DNA of 64,000 nt from Methanosarcina horonobensis HB-1 = JCM 15518 (GCF_000970285.1 NZ_CP009516.1:2459036-2523035); one strand, 5' to 3'. Positions 1-8,751 are shown, counted from the first letter of the stretch. Numbers and translations: made by a program. Notes: generated by a model not told the origin, from the sequence alone.

Positions 1-312
1 CACAAGAGAAGGCTCATTCTTTATAATACGCTTAACAGTGTCCGACTTTACCGTCAGCCAGGCAACTACATACTGCAAACCTATCAGGACTGCAAGAGCG
101 GTTACTCCTTCAGTAAGTGAAACATTTCTATTCAAAAGAAGAGATCCGAATGTAGATCCGAGAGCGATTGTAACTACAAAGTCGAATGCATTAAGCTTGG
201 AAAGTGTACGGTTTCCCGAAATTCTTAATAAAAATACAAGTGCAATATATCCCATCACTCCAAGGATAAAAATCCTTCCGATATCGTTCCAGCTATTGAA
301 GAACAGGCCCAT
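1..312 (-). CDS. DUF421/YetF-family membrane protein (N-terminal part)
   Basis: The minus strand reads an open frame that begins with ATG at 312-310 and runs off the left edge of the window, so only the first 104 residues are present. The start reads MGLFFNSWNDIGRIFILGV and is followed by two more hydrophobic segments around the motif RISGNRTLSKLNAFDFVVTI. That motif is the hallmark of the DUF421 (YetF-like) family: an N-terminal membrane domain with the invariant R-x-x-G-x-R-x-L-S segment, normally followed by a cytoplasmic domain that here lies outside the window. Its function is not settled; YetF-like proteins are integral membrane proteins. A purine-rich stretch (GGGGATTGG) precedes the ATG and could serve as ribosome binding site. 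No gene overlaps it; MscS lies 280 bases downstream in the same orientation. Confidence 0.8.
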   Translation of the reverse strand, partial: MGLFFNSWNDIGRIFILGVMGYIALVFLLRISGNRTLSKLNAFDFVVTIALGSTFGSLLLNRNVSLTEGVTALAVLIGLQYVVAWLTVKSDTVKRIIKNEPSLV

Positions 313-593
313 TGTCCAATCCCCTATTAACCGAGTAAGTTTGCGGATGCTGGTTAGATAAGTTATTTTTCTTACTGACCAGGCAAGTTATGTTTGACGA
401 GGTAAGTTATGTTTCTTGCTGGCCAGATAAATTATGTTTTTTTATTATCGGATATTTTTATATATGTAAATTAGTTGTATTATATCGTTGTCAGTTCTGA
501 GACCCAGGTGTGAGGAAATTTAAAATCTCGGAAACTGAGAAAGCTATATTTTTGGGAAAAATTGATGGGAGCTCAGAGAGGACAGCATACGTA

Positions 594-1547
594 TTATTTT
601 TTATCTGCAGCATTCATGAGATCAATGCCTACTGCCGTTCCTACCATAATATCTTCTTCTTTTTCGAGAGCCTCAAGAATATTTGAGATCAGAAGGTGAC
701 TTATTGCTCTCCTTTGTCTGGGCTTCACCACGTACCTTAACCTCATTTCTATCCAGTTTTCCTGCAGCTTTGTATAGAGTTTTGTCTGCACATCATAGGT
801 TGTAATGAAGTACTTTTCTCCCATGAGAAGGAGATCAGTATTAGCCAGGCTTTCGAACTCTCCTACAATAGGGCTTGCAGTTTCAAGGATTATCTCTTCG
901 GCTTTTTTCCAGTTGCTGCCGTAAATCAGAAGAATCCTGATTTCGTCCCAGATAAAGGAATAGTCTTTTGTATAATTTTTTATCGTCTGGTTGAGAACAA
1001 AACTGTTCGGGATGTGGAGAATCCTGCCAGTGTACTGGTCTGCATCCACCCATTCCCTGATTTCCATAACTGAGGTGCTGAAACTTCCTATATCCAGTAC
1101 GTCGCCTGTACACTCTCCGACCTGGATCCTGTCTCCTGCTTTAAACGGGCGGGATATGATGATAAGAATTCCTCCGGCCAGGCTCCTCAGGAGGTCCTGC
1201 AGTGCAATCGCAACTCCGGCGCTCAGAATACCATAGGCAATGAGCAGGGTGGTTGTCCTCTCAACCCAGATCGCAAAAAGGGAGGCAAGAGCAAATACTG
1301 TTACAAGAATAGATATCGCTTTCCGCATAGTATATCTATCTTTGGAAGTCGAAACTCTTCTAAGGATGAGGCTGTCGGCAATGGAATTAATTATATAGGC
1401 TAGAAAAATTACAATTAAAGAGACAAGGAGAGCATCCAGTAGAGATCTGTCCTCGAAGATATAATAGTCAGTCAAATACCGAATATATGCAATAATAATT
1501 ATCAAGAACAGCAGGATAAATAAATTCAGCCGCTGGAGAATCCTCAT
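594..1547 (-). CDS. MscS-family mechanosensitive ion channel
   Basis: The 317-residue protein has hydrophobic helices at about 7-24, 37-56 and 77-96. These are followed by the pore-lining helix and the beta-domain entry typical of MscS: GVAIALQDLLRSLAGG at about 111-126, then ISRPFKAGDRIQVG at about 131-144. The C-terminal half fits the soluble vestibule domain. MscS channels open under membrane tension and release solutes on osmotic downshock. The length is close to that of small-conductance bacterial MscS (about 286 aa). The start is the first ATG, with the AT-rich sequence before it suggesting a short leader. It is a single gene without obvious partners. The family call is firm; the conductance class cannot be read from sequence. 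Confidence 0.92.
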   Translation of the reverse strand: MRILQRLNLFILLFLIIIIAYIRYLTDYYIFEDRSLLDALLVSLIVIFLAYIINSIADSLILRRVSTSKDRYTMRKAISILVTVFALASLFAIWVERTTTLLIAYGILSAGVAIALQDLLRSLAGGILIIISRPFKAGDRIQVGECTGDVLDIGSFSTSVMEIREWVDADQYTGRILHIPNSFVLNQTIKNYTKDYSFIWDEIRILLIYGSNWKKAEEIILETASPIVGEFESLANTDLLLMGEKYFITTYDVQTKLYTKLQENWIEMRLRYVVKPRQRRAISHLLISNILEALEKEEDIMVGTAVGIDLMNAADKK

Positions 1548-1885
1548 GTAATTAAATATAATACTTTTTTATATATCAATATAGTCAGCCCTGCGAGGTA
1601 ATTAATTCAAAATCACTTAGCTTGTCCTTGATCGTGTCAGTAGCTGATTAACAAAATATCACCGGTGTTTTCACTTTTACCTAATTCATCTTATTCACTT
1701 TTTTAAGTGATCTTCAAGTTGTGAATTAAAATTACGCAATAATCAGCTTTTACCATAATAAATCGATAATTTTCACATTTATTCAGATTACTACATATAT
1801 TCATTAATTTTAAATATGATAAATACAATTTTTGTTTTTCATTCTTCAAGGAAAACTGCAGCAAAAAGGTAACAGAAGAGATAGT

Positions 1886-2692
1886 ATGACAGAAAAGGAG
1901 GTAAAAAGGCGCAAAGAACGGAAAGGCAATACAGACCTTTTTGTGAGCGCCCTCAAGACCACAATTCCTGTATTTCTCGGATATATACCTCTCGGAATGG
2001 CTTTTGGGTTCCTGCTTGACGGAGCAGGTTACCACTGGATTTATGCTTTCCTTATGAGCCTCCTTATTTATGCGGGTGCGGGCCAGTTTCTGGCAGTGGC
2101 TTTACTTGCTGCAGGAGCCGGGCTTACGGAGTTTGTCATAGCTACTCTGCTTCTTAATCTCAGACATTCATTTTATGGGCTGTCCCTGCTGGAAAAGTTT
2201 TCCGGCGTCGGGAAAGTCAAGCCTTACCTTATCTTTGCATTAACTGACGAAACCTATGCCCTTCTGACTACAACCGAAGTTCCTGCAGGCGGGTCAAAGT
2301 CAAGATTTTACTTATATATTGCAGCTCTCGACCATCTTTACTGGATTACAGGGTCCGTACTCGGAGCAGTGCTTGGCTCTCTGCTGGACCTCAACCTTGA
2401 GGGTATGGCTTTTGTGCTGACAGCCCTCTTTGTGGTGCTGACCATAGAACAATATTTCAATTCTAGCGTACGCTTTCCTTTCATAGCCGCAGTCGGAGCA
2501 GGAGCCCTCTCCCTCATACTTTTCAGTCCTGACAACATGCTGCTGATTTCAATTATTCTGGGGACTCTTATTCTGATGGGCAGGGAAAAATTGATGCAGG
2601 GAAATATAAGTGCGAATAAAGGAATGAGGAAACCTAATGCAGTGGCAGCTCAGCCTGTTCAGGTTCAGGATGGTTCAAAGGAGGAAAACTGA
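1886..2692 (+). CDS. azlC: AzlC-family branched-chain amino acid exporter, large subunit
   Basis: The mature frame encodes 268 residues with a short basic N-terminus and then repeated hydrophobic helices, starting with IPVFLGYIPLGMAFGFLL, the conserved AzlC entry motif. AzlC and the small AzlD protein form a two-component exporter for branched-chain amino acids and analogues in bacteria; substrate specificity in methanogens is not known. The frame is open upstream to 1832, but the ATG at 1886 is preferred because it follows a purine-rich AGAAGAGA stretch and removes a low-quality N-terminal extension. The stop overlaps the azlD start by one base (TGATG arrangement), so the two are translationally coupled. 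The C-terminal tail after the last helix (about 25 residues) is polar and poorly conserved in appearance. Confidence 0.9.
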   Translation: MTEKEVKRRKERKGNTDLFVSALKTTIPVFLGYIPLGMAFGFLLDGAGYHWIYAFLMSLLIYAGAGQFLAVALLAAGAGLTEFVIATLLLNLRHSFYGLSLLEKFSGVGKVKPYLIFALTDETYALLTTTEVPAGGSKSRFYLYIAALDHLYWITGSVLGAVLGSLLDLNLEGMAFVLTALFVVLTIEQYFNSSVRFPFIAAVGAGALSLILFSPDNMLLISIILGTLILMGREKLMQGNISANKGMRKPNAVAAQPVQVQDGSKEEN

Positions 2693-3030
2693 TGAACGAA
2701 ACCCTTCAAATGCTTGTAACCATAGTGGTAATAGCCCTTGCGACTTTTACTACAAGGGTTCTCCCTTTCCTGTGTTTTGGCTCAAGAGAGCCTCCGGCAA
2801 TGCTCTCAACTATTGAAAAGAATCTGCCTCCAATGATCCTTCTCCTTCTAGTTATTTATTGCCTGAAAGATGTGCAGTTTCTTGCAGCTCCTTACGGGGT
2901 TCCGGAGCTTTTCACAATAGGGGTTGTTGCAGGACTGCACTTCTGGAAACGAAATGCCATGTTAAGTATCTTTGCAGGCACAGGACTTTATATGGCGGTT
3001 GTGCAGTTCAATGTCTTTTCTTTTCTCTAA
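2692..3030 (+). CDS. azlD: AzlD-family branched-chain amino acid exporter, small subunit
   Basis: This is a 112-residue protein with three to four hydrophobic helices. It has the AzlD signature ATFTTRVLPFLCFG near residues 17-30 and the segment EKNLPPMILLLLVIYCLKD. It is the small partner of AzlC and starts inside the azlC stop codon; the GGAGG six bases upstream of the ATG lies within the azlC tail. Together the two are expected to form one membrane exporter. Length and helix pattern match the family. The second frame at 2859-3095 in the same stretch is only a shadow of this gene. Nothing suggests truncation. Confidence 0.9.
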   Translation: MNETLQMLVTIVVIALATFTTRVLPFLCFGSREPPAMLSTIEKNLPPMILLLLVIYCLKDVQFLAAPYGVPELFTIGVVAGLHFWKRNAMLSIFAGTGLYMAVVQFNVFSFL

Positions 3031-3106
3031 CTTTTTATGTAAATTATATAATTCACAATATTGATATATACCATAGATCATGCCTCTTAAAGTGAAGTGA
3101 CTTTAT

Positions 3107-3982
3107 ATGGCTGATAAAAAAATTGACTTTTCTTCACTCAAAAGCAAAGGTTTTCTGCCTCAGAGGCAGGAAAATATGTTTTCAATGCGGCTGAAAGTCG
3201 TGAGTGGGAATCTGGATGCCGAAAAACTACGGGCAATTGCAGATGCAGCCGAGAAATACGGCTCCGGCTATGTTCATATAACCTCAAGGCAGCAGATTGA
3301 GGTTCCTTTTGTCAAACTTGAAGATGCGGAAGCAGCAATCAGTGAACTTGAAAAACTGGGTATCTCAGGAGGCGCTGCCGGAAAGAGAGTAAGAGCCGTT
3401 GTCGCCTGCCAGGGAGATAGGGTCTGCAGACACGGGCTAGTCGACTGCCAGGAGCTGGCACGCATAATCGATGAAAAATATTTTGGGGAGGCTGTCCCGA
3501 AGAAGCTCAAGATTGCAGTAACAGGCTGCCCCTCAGCCTGTGTGAGACCTCAGGACAACGATTTCGGGATCATGGGCACGGTAAGACCTCAAATCCTCGA
3601 AGAAAATTGCGTTGGCTGCAAGCTTTGTGAAAAGGCATGTAAGATGGGGGCAATAAAAGTCCTGGAAAACAAAGCCTGGATAGACACGGAAAAATGCATC
3701 CTGTGCGGAGCCTGCATTGCAGCCTGCCGGAAAGATGCACTCAGAGCAGAAAAAACCGGATGTACAATCTTTGTCGGAGGCAGGGCAGGACGTCAGCCCA
3801 GGCAGGGGATAAAACTTCTTGGGCTTGCGGACAAGGAGCAGCTTTTTTCAATTCTTGAAAAAACCTTTGAGTATTACAGGAGAGAGAGCCTTGACGGAGA
3901 GAGGCTCGGAGATCTTATTGATAGGCTGGGAATTGAAAAATACTTAGATACAGTTGGCTGTGTGCCGCACACTGGAGATTAA
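3107..3982 (+). CDS. Dissimilatory-sulfite-reductase-like siroheme/Fe-S protein (DsrLP type)
   Basis: The 291-residue protein combines a nitrite/sulfite reductase ferredoxin-like half domain (about 20-90) with a siroheme-[4Fe-4S] domain. The four ligand cysteines are C101 and C107 (ACQGDRVC) and C141 and C145 (TGCPSAC). A two-cluster ferredoxin insert follows, with cysteines at about 168, 171, 174, 178 and 197, 200, 203, 207, and then a short C-terminal siroheme-domain remainder. Such small sulfite-reductase-like proteins are widespread in methanogens. Proposed roles are sulfite or nitrite reduction, or assembly-linked sulfur chemistry, but the reaction here is not established. It is a single-gene transcript with ATG after TTTAT; the nearest upstream genes, azlCD, are unrelated. 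All cofactor cysteines are intact, so an active reductase is likely. The electron donor is unknown. Confidence 0.85.
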   Translation: MADKKIDFSSLKSKGFLPQRQENMFSMRLKVVSGNLDAEKLRAIADAAEKYGSGYVHITSRQQIEVPFVKLEDAEAAISELEKLGISGGAAGKRVRAVVACQGDRVCRHGLVDCQELARIIDEKYFGEAVPKKLKIAVTGCPSACVRPQDNDFGIMGTVRPQILEENCVGCKLCEKACKMGAIKVLENKAWIDTEKCILCGACIAACRKDALRAEKTGCTIFVGGRAGRQPRQGIKLLGLADKEQLFSILEKTFEYYRRESLDGERLGDLIDRLGIEKYLDTVGCVPHTGD

Positions 3983-4309
3983 TAGCGTAGTTAGATAAAA
4001 CAAAAAAAGATCCGCCCAGAATTGATTGTTTAGATAACCCAAACCCGTCATCCAGTAAAGGGACAGTATGCAATAGTCCAAATAATAATGATAATTATGT
4101 TTATCTATCCACTCAATGTATGAACAGGATTCTCATGCCTGAAATATATACGTATCTGGCAGGAAAAATTATTAAAAAATTATTAAAAAATTATTAAAAA
4201 ATTATTAAAAAATTGTTATAATCTCTAATTGTGTGTTTTTGCTATACTCTTCCAGAGCTTCTTAATTATACGGGAAGGATGCAGAAAAGTAAATAATACA
4301 AAAAGTAAG
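3983..4309. other. Intergenic, AT-rich, with an 11-bp tandem repeat
   Basis: No convincing coding frame is visible. The stretch contains a four-copy tandem repeat of ATTATTAAAAA at 4168-4211 and otherwise looks like ordinary AT-rich spacer. Confidence 0.5.
4168..4211. repeat. Tandem repeat, four copies of an 11-bp unit
   Basis: The unit ATTATTAAAAA is repeated four times without interruption, followed by a diverged fifth start (ATTGTTA). It is a simple low-complexity array, likely variable in copy number between strains. Confidence 0.85.
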
Positions 4310-4486
4310 TTATGCTCTCGCGAGCATTCTATGTAATTCCTTTCTATCCTGAAGCTCTTCTTCAATAGCCCTTCGGAAATCTTCATGATCCTCAAATGTC
4401 AGATATGCTTCTTTTTCCATTGTTATGACCTCGTTAATATCTTCAAGTCTTTCATTTTCTTCAATTACTTACTTGAACGCTTTCGG
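4310..4486 (-). pseudogene. Decayed small gene (C-terminal 36 codons still open)
   Basis: The minus strand has an ATG at 4420 followed by 36 codons of charged, non-repetitive protein (MEKEAYLTFEDHEDFRRAI, ending RMLARA) and a TAA at 4312-4310. The same frame continues upstream through 16 more sensible codons (VIEENERLEDINEVIT) to an in-frame TAA at 4471-4469. Before that stop it again reads SIPKAFK. The continuity on both sides of one stop suggests a nonsense mutation in a small acidic protein of antitoxin-like size. Alternatively the 36-codon frame is a genuine small gene. No family is recognised, and no partner toxin gene is visible. Confidence 0.4.
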
Positions 4487-4509
4487 AATACTTCAGAAAA
4501 CTAGTTCAT

Positions 4510-4546
4510 AAGTAGATGGTAGGGTTCGAGTCCCTATTCTCGAGGT
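4510..4546 (+). other. tRNA T-arm-like fragment
   Basis: The sequence contains a perfect T-arm: stem TAGGG at 4520-4524, seven-base loop TTCGAGT, and stem CCCTA at 4532-4536. It is followed by TTCTCGAG, which could be the 3' acceptor strand. No matching 5' acceptor strand, D-arm or anticodon arm is visible upstream, so this is not a functional tRNA. It may be the relic of a tRNA 3' end left by integration, or it may be chance. Confidence 0.25.
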
Positions 4547-4774
4547 CCCTGCCTGCGGTCCAACACAAAGATTAAGAGGAAACCCTATTACCCTTAACCC
4601 AGGTATATATAATAACAGGGTAATATATATCATAATTGATGCGAAAGATTGTTTCTAATCTGAAATTTCAATTTAATTAAAAAATTGTACCATATCTAAG
4701 ATTTTAGTACTATTGAAAATAGTAGAAATAGCATAAGAAAAAAATGTCCAATAAACTTGAAATTTTACGTTAAA

Positions 4775-5149
4775 TTATTTTTGCTTAAAAACAGTTATAG
4801 GGGATACAGTAAACAGCGCCTCTGAGTTTCTTATTATGCTATGCTTCTTCTTATGCTGTTTTTTTATCTCAAACTCTACTATCTCAAACTCTACTTTTAC
4901 ATCCTCTTTGAGCCATGCCAAATCCCGGCAATATCCAACAACATCTACCCCGAAATTCATCGTAGGCTCATGGCTCGCTGCTATATCCGCAAAAGGCATT
5001 TCGAAGTCCTCTGTTAGTCTTTCTATGTCCGTTAAGACTCCTTACAGGTATTCTATATCATTTTTTTCGAGAGAGTCGAAAAATACCGGGAAGAAGTTCT
5101 TCCCTAAATCTCCTTTAACTCGCGGAAAAAATAGATTGCCTGAAAGCCG
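4775..5149 (-). pseudogene. Hypothetical protein gene split by an in-frame stop
   Basis: A frame of 74 codons starts with ATG at 4999 (MPFADIAASHEPTMNFGVD) and ends at 4775. The same frame reads sensibly upstream (GVLTDIERLTEDFE) to a TAA at 5044-5042. Beyond that stop it continues as GNLFFPRVKGDLGKNFFPVF and FDSLEKNDIEYL up to 5149. Uninterrupted protein-like sequence on both sides of the stop implies a nonsense mutation, with the true N-terminus lost next to the following gene. The last 35 residues (after KVEFEIVEFEIK) look like low-complexity junk, and part of that tail resembles a segment near 29.4 kb. The family is not recognised. Confidence 0.5.
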
Positions 5150-5153
5150 TCAG

Positions 5154-6218
5154 TTACCTTTCAGGTTTTGCCTTCCCTCCAAGCCAGATCCCTATCGCTC
5201 CCAGCCCTATCAGCACTGCTATAAAACGTACGAGCCAGCCAAGAAAAGGAATCTGATACACTATCGCAAACACAATCGCTCCGACAAGGTAATATGTCAT
5301 CTTACTGGCTTCTTTTTTGAAAACCTTAATGTAAATCGCTGCGCCTGCAAGCAGTTTGACCGGTATCGTAGCGATAAGCAATGCGAGCATAAAGAGCAAG
5401 ATCAGCAGGACAGATAAACTCCATCCGAAGAATGTAATTAGTAGAATTATAGAGAGCACCGGGATGAGAATAAGGAGCAAAATACCCACCAGGCCGGCTT
5501 TCAGCGTCGAGAATCTCACAACTTTCGCAAGTTCGGTTACGAAAACAGGGAAGGTATAGATAAGAATTAAGCCCAGAGCAAGAGCTGCAAGCAGACCCAG
5601 GATAAAGGAGAAAACACTGAAACCTTCAGCGCCTGCATACTGTTCCTGCGCTCCGGTTCTGGTAGTGATGCTCAGGTTTCCCCCTACATCATCCTCAAGA
5701 TCAACAGGGTAGTTGTCAGCTTCAAGTTCAAGATCCCCTTTAATCTCAAAGTTTTCTCCTGTCCTGAGGGTTCCGGCAGAAACCGAACCGTCCCCGTTGA
5801 CAACCCCGTTAAGAGTGACTTCCCCTCCAGCCAGCAGGATATCTCCTTCAACCGTGCTGTCCTGAGAGAGAAAAACCTGCCCTCCGGCTACTACCAGGTC
5901 TCCACCGACGTCTCCGTTTACCCTGATAGTGCCTCCGAATGCCATGATATTTCCTGAAACGTCCCCGTTAACAATCAGTTCCCCGCCAGCGCCGATGAAG
6001 TCATCCGTAACATTTCCGTTTATCTCAAGCATGGACCCTGCAAGCACCAGATCTCCCTGGATATCCTGGTCGATCTGAAGGTTATCTCCGGCACCGAAAG
6101 CGTTTCCTGAACTCGTATATTCAAGGTAATTCTCTTCATCTGCAGCTCCTGCCGAAAAAGGCAGCACGGAAAAAAGTATCATAAATAAAACAAGTAGTAG
6201 TGACAGTTTCTTTTCCAT
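5154..6218 (-). CDS. Secreted/membrane bactofilin-like (polymer-forming cytoskeletal) protein
   Basis: The 354-residue protein starts with a clear signal peptide (basic MEKK, hydrophobic core to SAGAA at about 26). Residues 30-195 consist of short repeats rich in G, N and D (GDLVLAG, GDVSGNIMAFGG, GDVGGDLVVAGG), which is the pattern of a right-handed beta-helix like bactofilins. The C-terminal 150 residues carry about four to five hydrophobic helices. The architecture suggests an extracytoplasmic beta-helix anchored by a C-terminal membrane domain. It may be a cell-envelope scaffold; this is an inference, since archaeal members are uncharacterised. It lies just downstream (minus strand) of an AT-rich promoter region and is monocistronic. 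Confidence 0.8.
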   Translation of the reverse strand: MEKKLSLLLVLFMILFSVLPFSAGAADEENYLEYTSSGNAFGAGDNLQIDQDIQGDLVLAGSMLEINGNVTDDFIGAGGELIVNGDVSGNIMAFGGTIRVNGDVGGDLVVAGGQVFLSQDSTVEGDILLAGGEVTLNGVVNGDGSVSAGTLRTGENFEIKGDLELEADNYPVDLEDDVGGNLSITTRTGAQEQYAGAEGFSVFSFILGLLAALALGLILIYTFPVFVTELAKVVRFSTLKAGLVGILLLILIPVLSIILLITFFGWSLSVLLILLFMLALLIATIPVKLLAGAAIYIKVFKKEASKMTYYLVGAIVFAIVYQIPFLGWLVRFIAVLIGLGAIGIWLGGKAKPER

Positions 6219-6424
6219 AAATTCACCTTCTATTATCGTATAATGGAATGTTTATAGCAAATTTCCCGGATAAATATCAGGATATTCTGTCTAATTCTGT
6301 CTAATATACCCGATTTAATACCATAAACGGATATAAACCCATAGAAAAACTAAAAGGTACTTAAAAAGTAAGAATGTAGAGAAAAAGCCTCCAATTTGCT
6401 CTTTAACCTGTGTTCTGGGAGGCT

Positions 6425-6934
6425 TTACCATAAATTGTCGTGAATTCTTGAGACTTCATACCTTGATCTTCCTGTTTTTTCTTCTGCCGGATGACCTATT
6501 GCAATTGCAGAAAAAGGAATCATCTGCTCAGGAATGTTAAGCAAATCCCTTATTCCGGTGACGAGTTTTTCAGCCGGGTAAATCCCTATCCAGACAGCTC
6601 CAAGCCCCTGATCATGAGCAGCGAGCAACATATTTTCGCTTGCAGCCGAGCAGTCCTGAACCCAGAACTCTTTAAATTTAGGAGTTTCAGGGTCTGCGCA
6701 GATAAGTAACGCTGCCGGAGAATTCTTCAGCATCTTTGCATAAGGATGTATTTCCGAGATTTTTTCAAGCAGATCATGCCTGTCAATTATAATGAAATGC
6801 CAGGGCTGTTCATCTCCTGCCGATGGTGCGCTCATGCCTGCTTTCAGGATATTCTCAATTAGATCTCTGCTGACCGGATCCGGCAAATATTTTCGGATGC
6901 TTCTTCTGGTTAAAAGTGCGTCCATTGTTTCCAT
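6425..6934 (-). CDS. Nitroreductase-family flavoprotein
   Basis: The 169-residue protein carries the N-terminal FMN-binding motif ALLTRRSIRKYLPDPVSRD and the conserved SAPSAGDEQPWHFIII segment. A later segment (GLGAVWIGIYP, about 115-125) is also typical of small nitroreductases. These enzymes are FMN-dependent NAD(P)H or F420-linked oxidoreductases acting on nitro compounds, quinones or enones; the substrate cannot be predicted. The frame is open to 6949. The ATG at 6934 is preferred because GGGGG lies eight bases before it, whereas the upstream ATG has no Shine-Dalgarno sequence. It is a single gene. Confidence 0.88.
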   Translation of the reverse strand: METMDALLTRRSIRKYLPDPVSRDLIENILKAGMSAPSAGDEQPWHFIIIDRHDLLEKISEIHPYAKMLKNSPAALLICADPETPKFKEFWVQDCSAASENMLLAAHDQGLGAVWIGIYPAEKLVTGIRDLLNIPEQMIPFSAIAIGHPAEEKTGRSRYEVSRIHDNLW

Positions 6935-7150
6935 AAAAATTACCCCCATTAGTTAATATTTTTTTATAATGGATAAAACTATTGTTGTGACTCGCTTGTT
7001 GTGACTCGCTTTAACGGCACGGTTGAAATGCAAAAAAAGCGAAAAGTTATGACAAAGGAGAAATATAAGTAAAAAACAAAGATTAGAAAAATGTCCGAAA
7101 ATACATGCATACAAAATCTATTGAACGTACGGATCATGTGTTCTGTAATG

Positions 7151-7675
7151 TTACACGAGCAATAAAGGGCTAAAGCCTGTGTTCCCGAAATTATCCTTTG
7201 AGTCTGTATGTACAGAATCGCAATAATCGTTCCACATTTTTTCAGTCATAGTACAGACCTGTATCGTGCATGGAGAATCTTCGAACTTCTTATGGAAAGC
7301 CCCGACAAAATGCAGATCTTTCGTTTCTAAGATGCGGCTTCGAAGGTATTTGAGTCCTTCATCTCTAAATACACCACTGAGACGGTATTTAACTGCAATA
7401 GCAACGATATGCTCCGAAGGTTTGTAAAACTTCCTTGCAGTAGTAATAATCAGGCGCCCAATTCCGGGTTTTGAAGCATCCGAAGTTTGCAAAAACATTA
7501 TAGGATACAGAACCAGGTCTTCAGTTTTACCTAATTTAAAGATTTCCTCAAAAAGCTCAAAAGTCCTTTCTTTATTGTCCAGAGATTTAATTGCTCTCTT
7601 TGTTTCGGACAGAACAATACTTTCATCATTTTGCTGTGCTGTAACGGTGACGAAGTGTGGGTTATGGCTTATCAT
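7151..7675 (-). CDS. Hypothetical protein, 174 aa
   Basis: No family is recognised. The protein is soluble, with a mixed alpha/beta composition and no signal peptide or membrane segment. The centre (KPGIGRLIITTARKFYKPSE) is basic, while the C-terminal third contains two cysteines (SPCTIQVCTMTEKMW) and a third near residue 150. Codon use and length look like a real gene, and no overlapping frame is better. The start is the first ATG; the region before it is AT-rich with a TATA-like stretch (TATATATTT region at 7683-7695). It stands alone between the nitroreductase and the FTR-like gene. Function unknown. Confidence 0.65.
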   Translation of the reverse strand: MISHNPHFVTVTAQQNDESIVLSETKRAIKSLDNKERTFELFEEIFKLGKTEDLVLYPIMFLQTSDASKPGIGRLIITTARKFYKPSEHIVAIAVKYRLSGVFRDEGLKYLRSRILETKDLHFVGAFHKKFEDSPCTIQVCTMTEKMWNDYCDSVHTDSKDNFGNTGFSPLLLV

Positions 7676-7884
7676 ATAATCTCTGACTGTATATATTTAA
7701 TTTTAAAGTATTTATTATTGACTGATTGACGAGAAGCAGTTTTCTCTACCGCCTCAGAAATAATTAGAAAGTAGACCAAAAAAAGCAACAGACAGCTTAA
7801 AAATGAATAAAAATGCTCTCTTTGAAAGAGAGGAAAAAAGTTTCAATTGAAAAATAAGAAAAAGAAAGAGGCTGCATCTAGCAG

Positions 7885-8433
7885 TTACATGAACCGTTCA
7901 AACCTTTCTTTCCTTGCCTTGCAGATAGGACAGACTCCTGGAGCCTCATCCATGGCACAGAGATATCCGCAGACCTTACATCTCCATACCGGTTTTGAAA
8001 GTTCCCCTGAAAATTCCATGGTATCCATCATCTCCTCTCTCTTCTTTTCTTCGGCTTTCTCAGCATCTCTCTGTTCCTTAGGAGGGCGCCTCTCAGGAAT
8101 CGATTCAACCCTTCTCTCTTCTCTAATGACATCGTCAGACACATAAAGCGCACAGTAACAGGCTCCGTAATCGTTCAGATCGGGATCTCTGTAATAGCAG
8201 GGACAGATAATATCAAGATCCTCTTCTTTGTTGTCGGCAGAGAGCCTGCACGGGCAGGACCAGTAACCGTAGCGCCTTTCATTTGCCAGTAGCCCACGTA
8301 CAAGGTCTTTTGTGAACTCAACATCAGGGTTGAGGTGATAGCCTGACTTCTCAACCTGGTCTCTCAGCCGCCTATAAACTTTATCAACTTCTTCTTCTGA
8401 TATGCCTTCTTCGGAAGCTTCCTCTTCTTTCAA
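7885..8433 (-). CDS. Ferredoxin:thioredoxin reductase catalytic-subunit-like protein fused to rubredoxin
   Basis: The 182-residue protein has the FTR catalytic-subunit cysteine pattern: C60-P-C62, C77-P-C79 and C92-Y-C94 ([24 protein letters not shown]). These provide a [4Fe-4S] cluster next to a redox-active disulfide. An acidic/basic linker (about 105-140) leads to a C-terminal rubredoxin-like domain with C152/C155 and C168/C171 (CKVC, CPIC). FTR proteins pass electrons from ferredoxin to disulfides. An FTR-like enzyme of this type has been studied in Methanosarcina acetivorans. The glutaredoxin gene ends 12 bases upstream of this start, so the two form an operon and the glutaredoxin is the obvious candidate substrate. 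No variable (alpha) subunit is present, as usual in methanogens. Confidence 0.93.
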   Translation of the reverse strand: MKEEEASEEGISEEEVDKVYRRLRDQVEKSGYHLNPDVEFTKDLVRGLLANERRYGYWSCPCRLSADNKEEDLDIICPCYYRDPDLNDYGACYCALYVSDDVIREERRVESIPERRPPKEQRDAEKAEEKKREEMMDTMEFSGELSKPVWRCKVCGYLCAMDEAPGVCPICKARKERFERFM

Positions 8434-8445
8434 CCTGAGTCCCCC

Positions 8446-8751
8446 TTAAAAGCCAAGAGCTTCACGAATTTCTTTTTCTTTAAAACCCACAATTGCCTTT
8501 TCATCGTTTATGACAGTAGTGGGAAAAGAAGTCGAGGGGTTGTAACGCCTTACTTCCTCGATAACCTCCTTTTCTTCGTCTCCGTCAAGCCTGTCCACAA
8601 AAACATACTCAAAATCTACGCCCAGATCGGTGAGCAGTTTTTTTGTTTTTTTACACCATACGCAGGTGCTCAGCCCGTACATTATGACCTTACCCCTGTC
8701 AATTCCGGAAACATGGTCCCCTTTCTCTTTATTCTGGCCAAAAAGATCCAC
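8446..8751 (-). CDS. Glutaredoxin/NrdH-like thiol-disulfide protein
   Basis: This is a 101-residue thioredoxin-fold protein with a KVIMYGLSTCVWCKK active site (C30-V-W-C33), the cis-proline segment TSFPTTVI, and a C-terminal GFKEKEIREAL helix. It is a glutaredoxin-type disulfide reductase, but methanogens lack glutathione, so its reductant is probably the FTR-like protein encoded immediately downstream. Homologues in Methanosarcina have been described as NrdH-like. The first 20 residues (MDLFGQNKEKGDHVSGIDRG) extend beyond the usual family start; a shorter start cannot be excluded. It is first in the two-gene operon. Confidence 0.9.
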   Translation of the reverse strand: MDLFGQNKEKGDHVSGIDRGKVIMYGLSTCVWCKKTKKLLTDLGVDFEYVFVDRLDGDEEKEVIEEVRRYNPSTSFPTTVINDEKAIVGFKEKEIREALGF

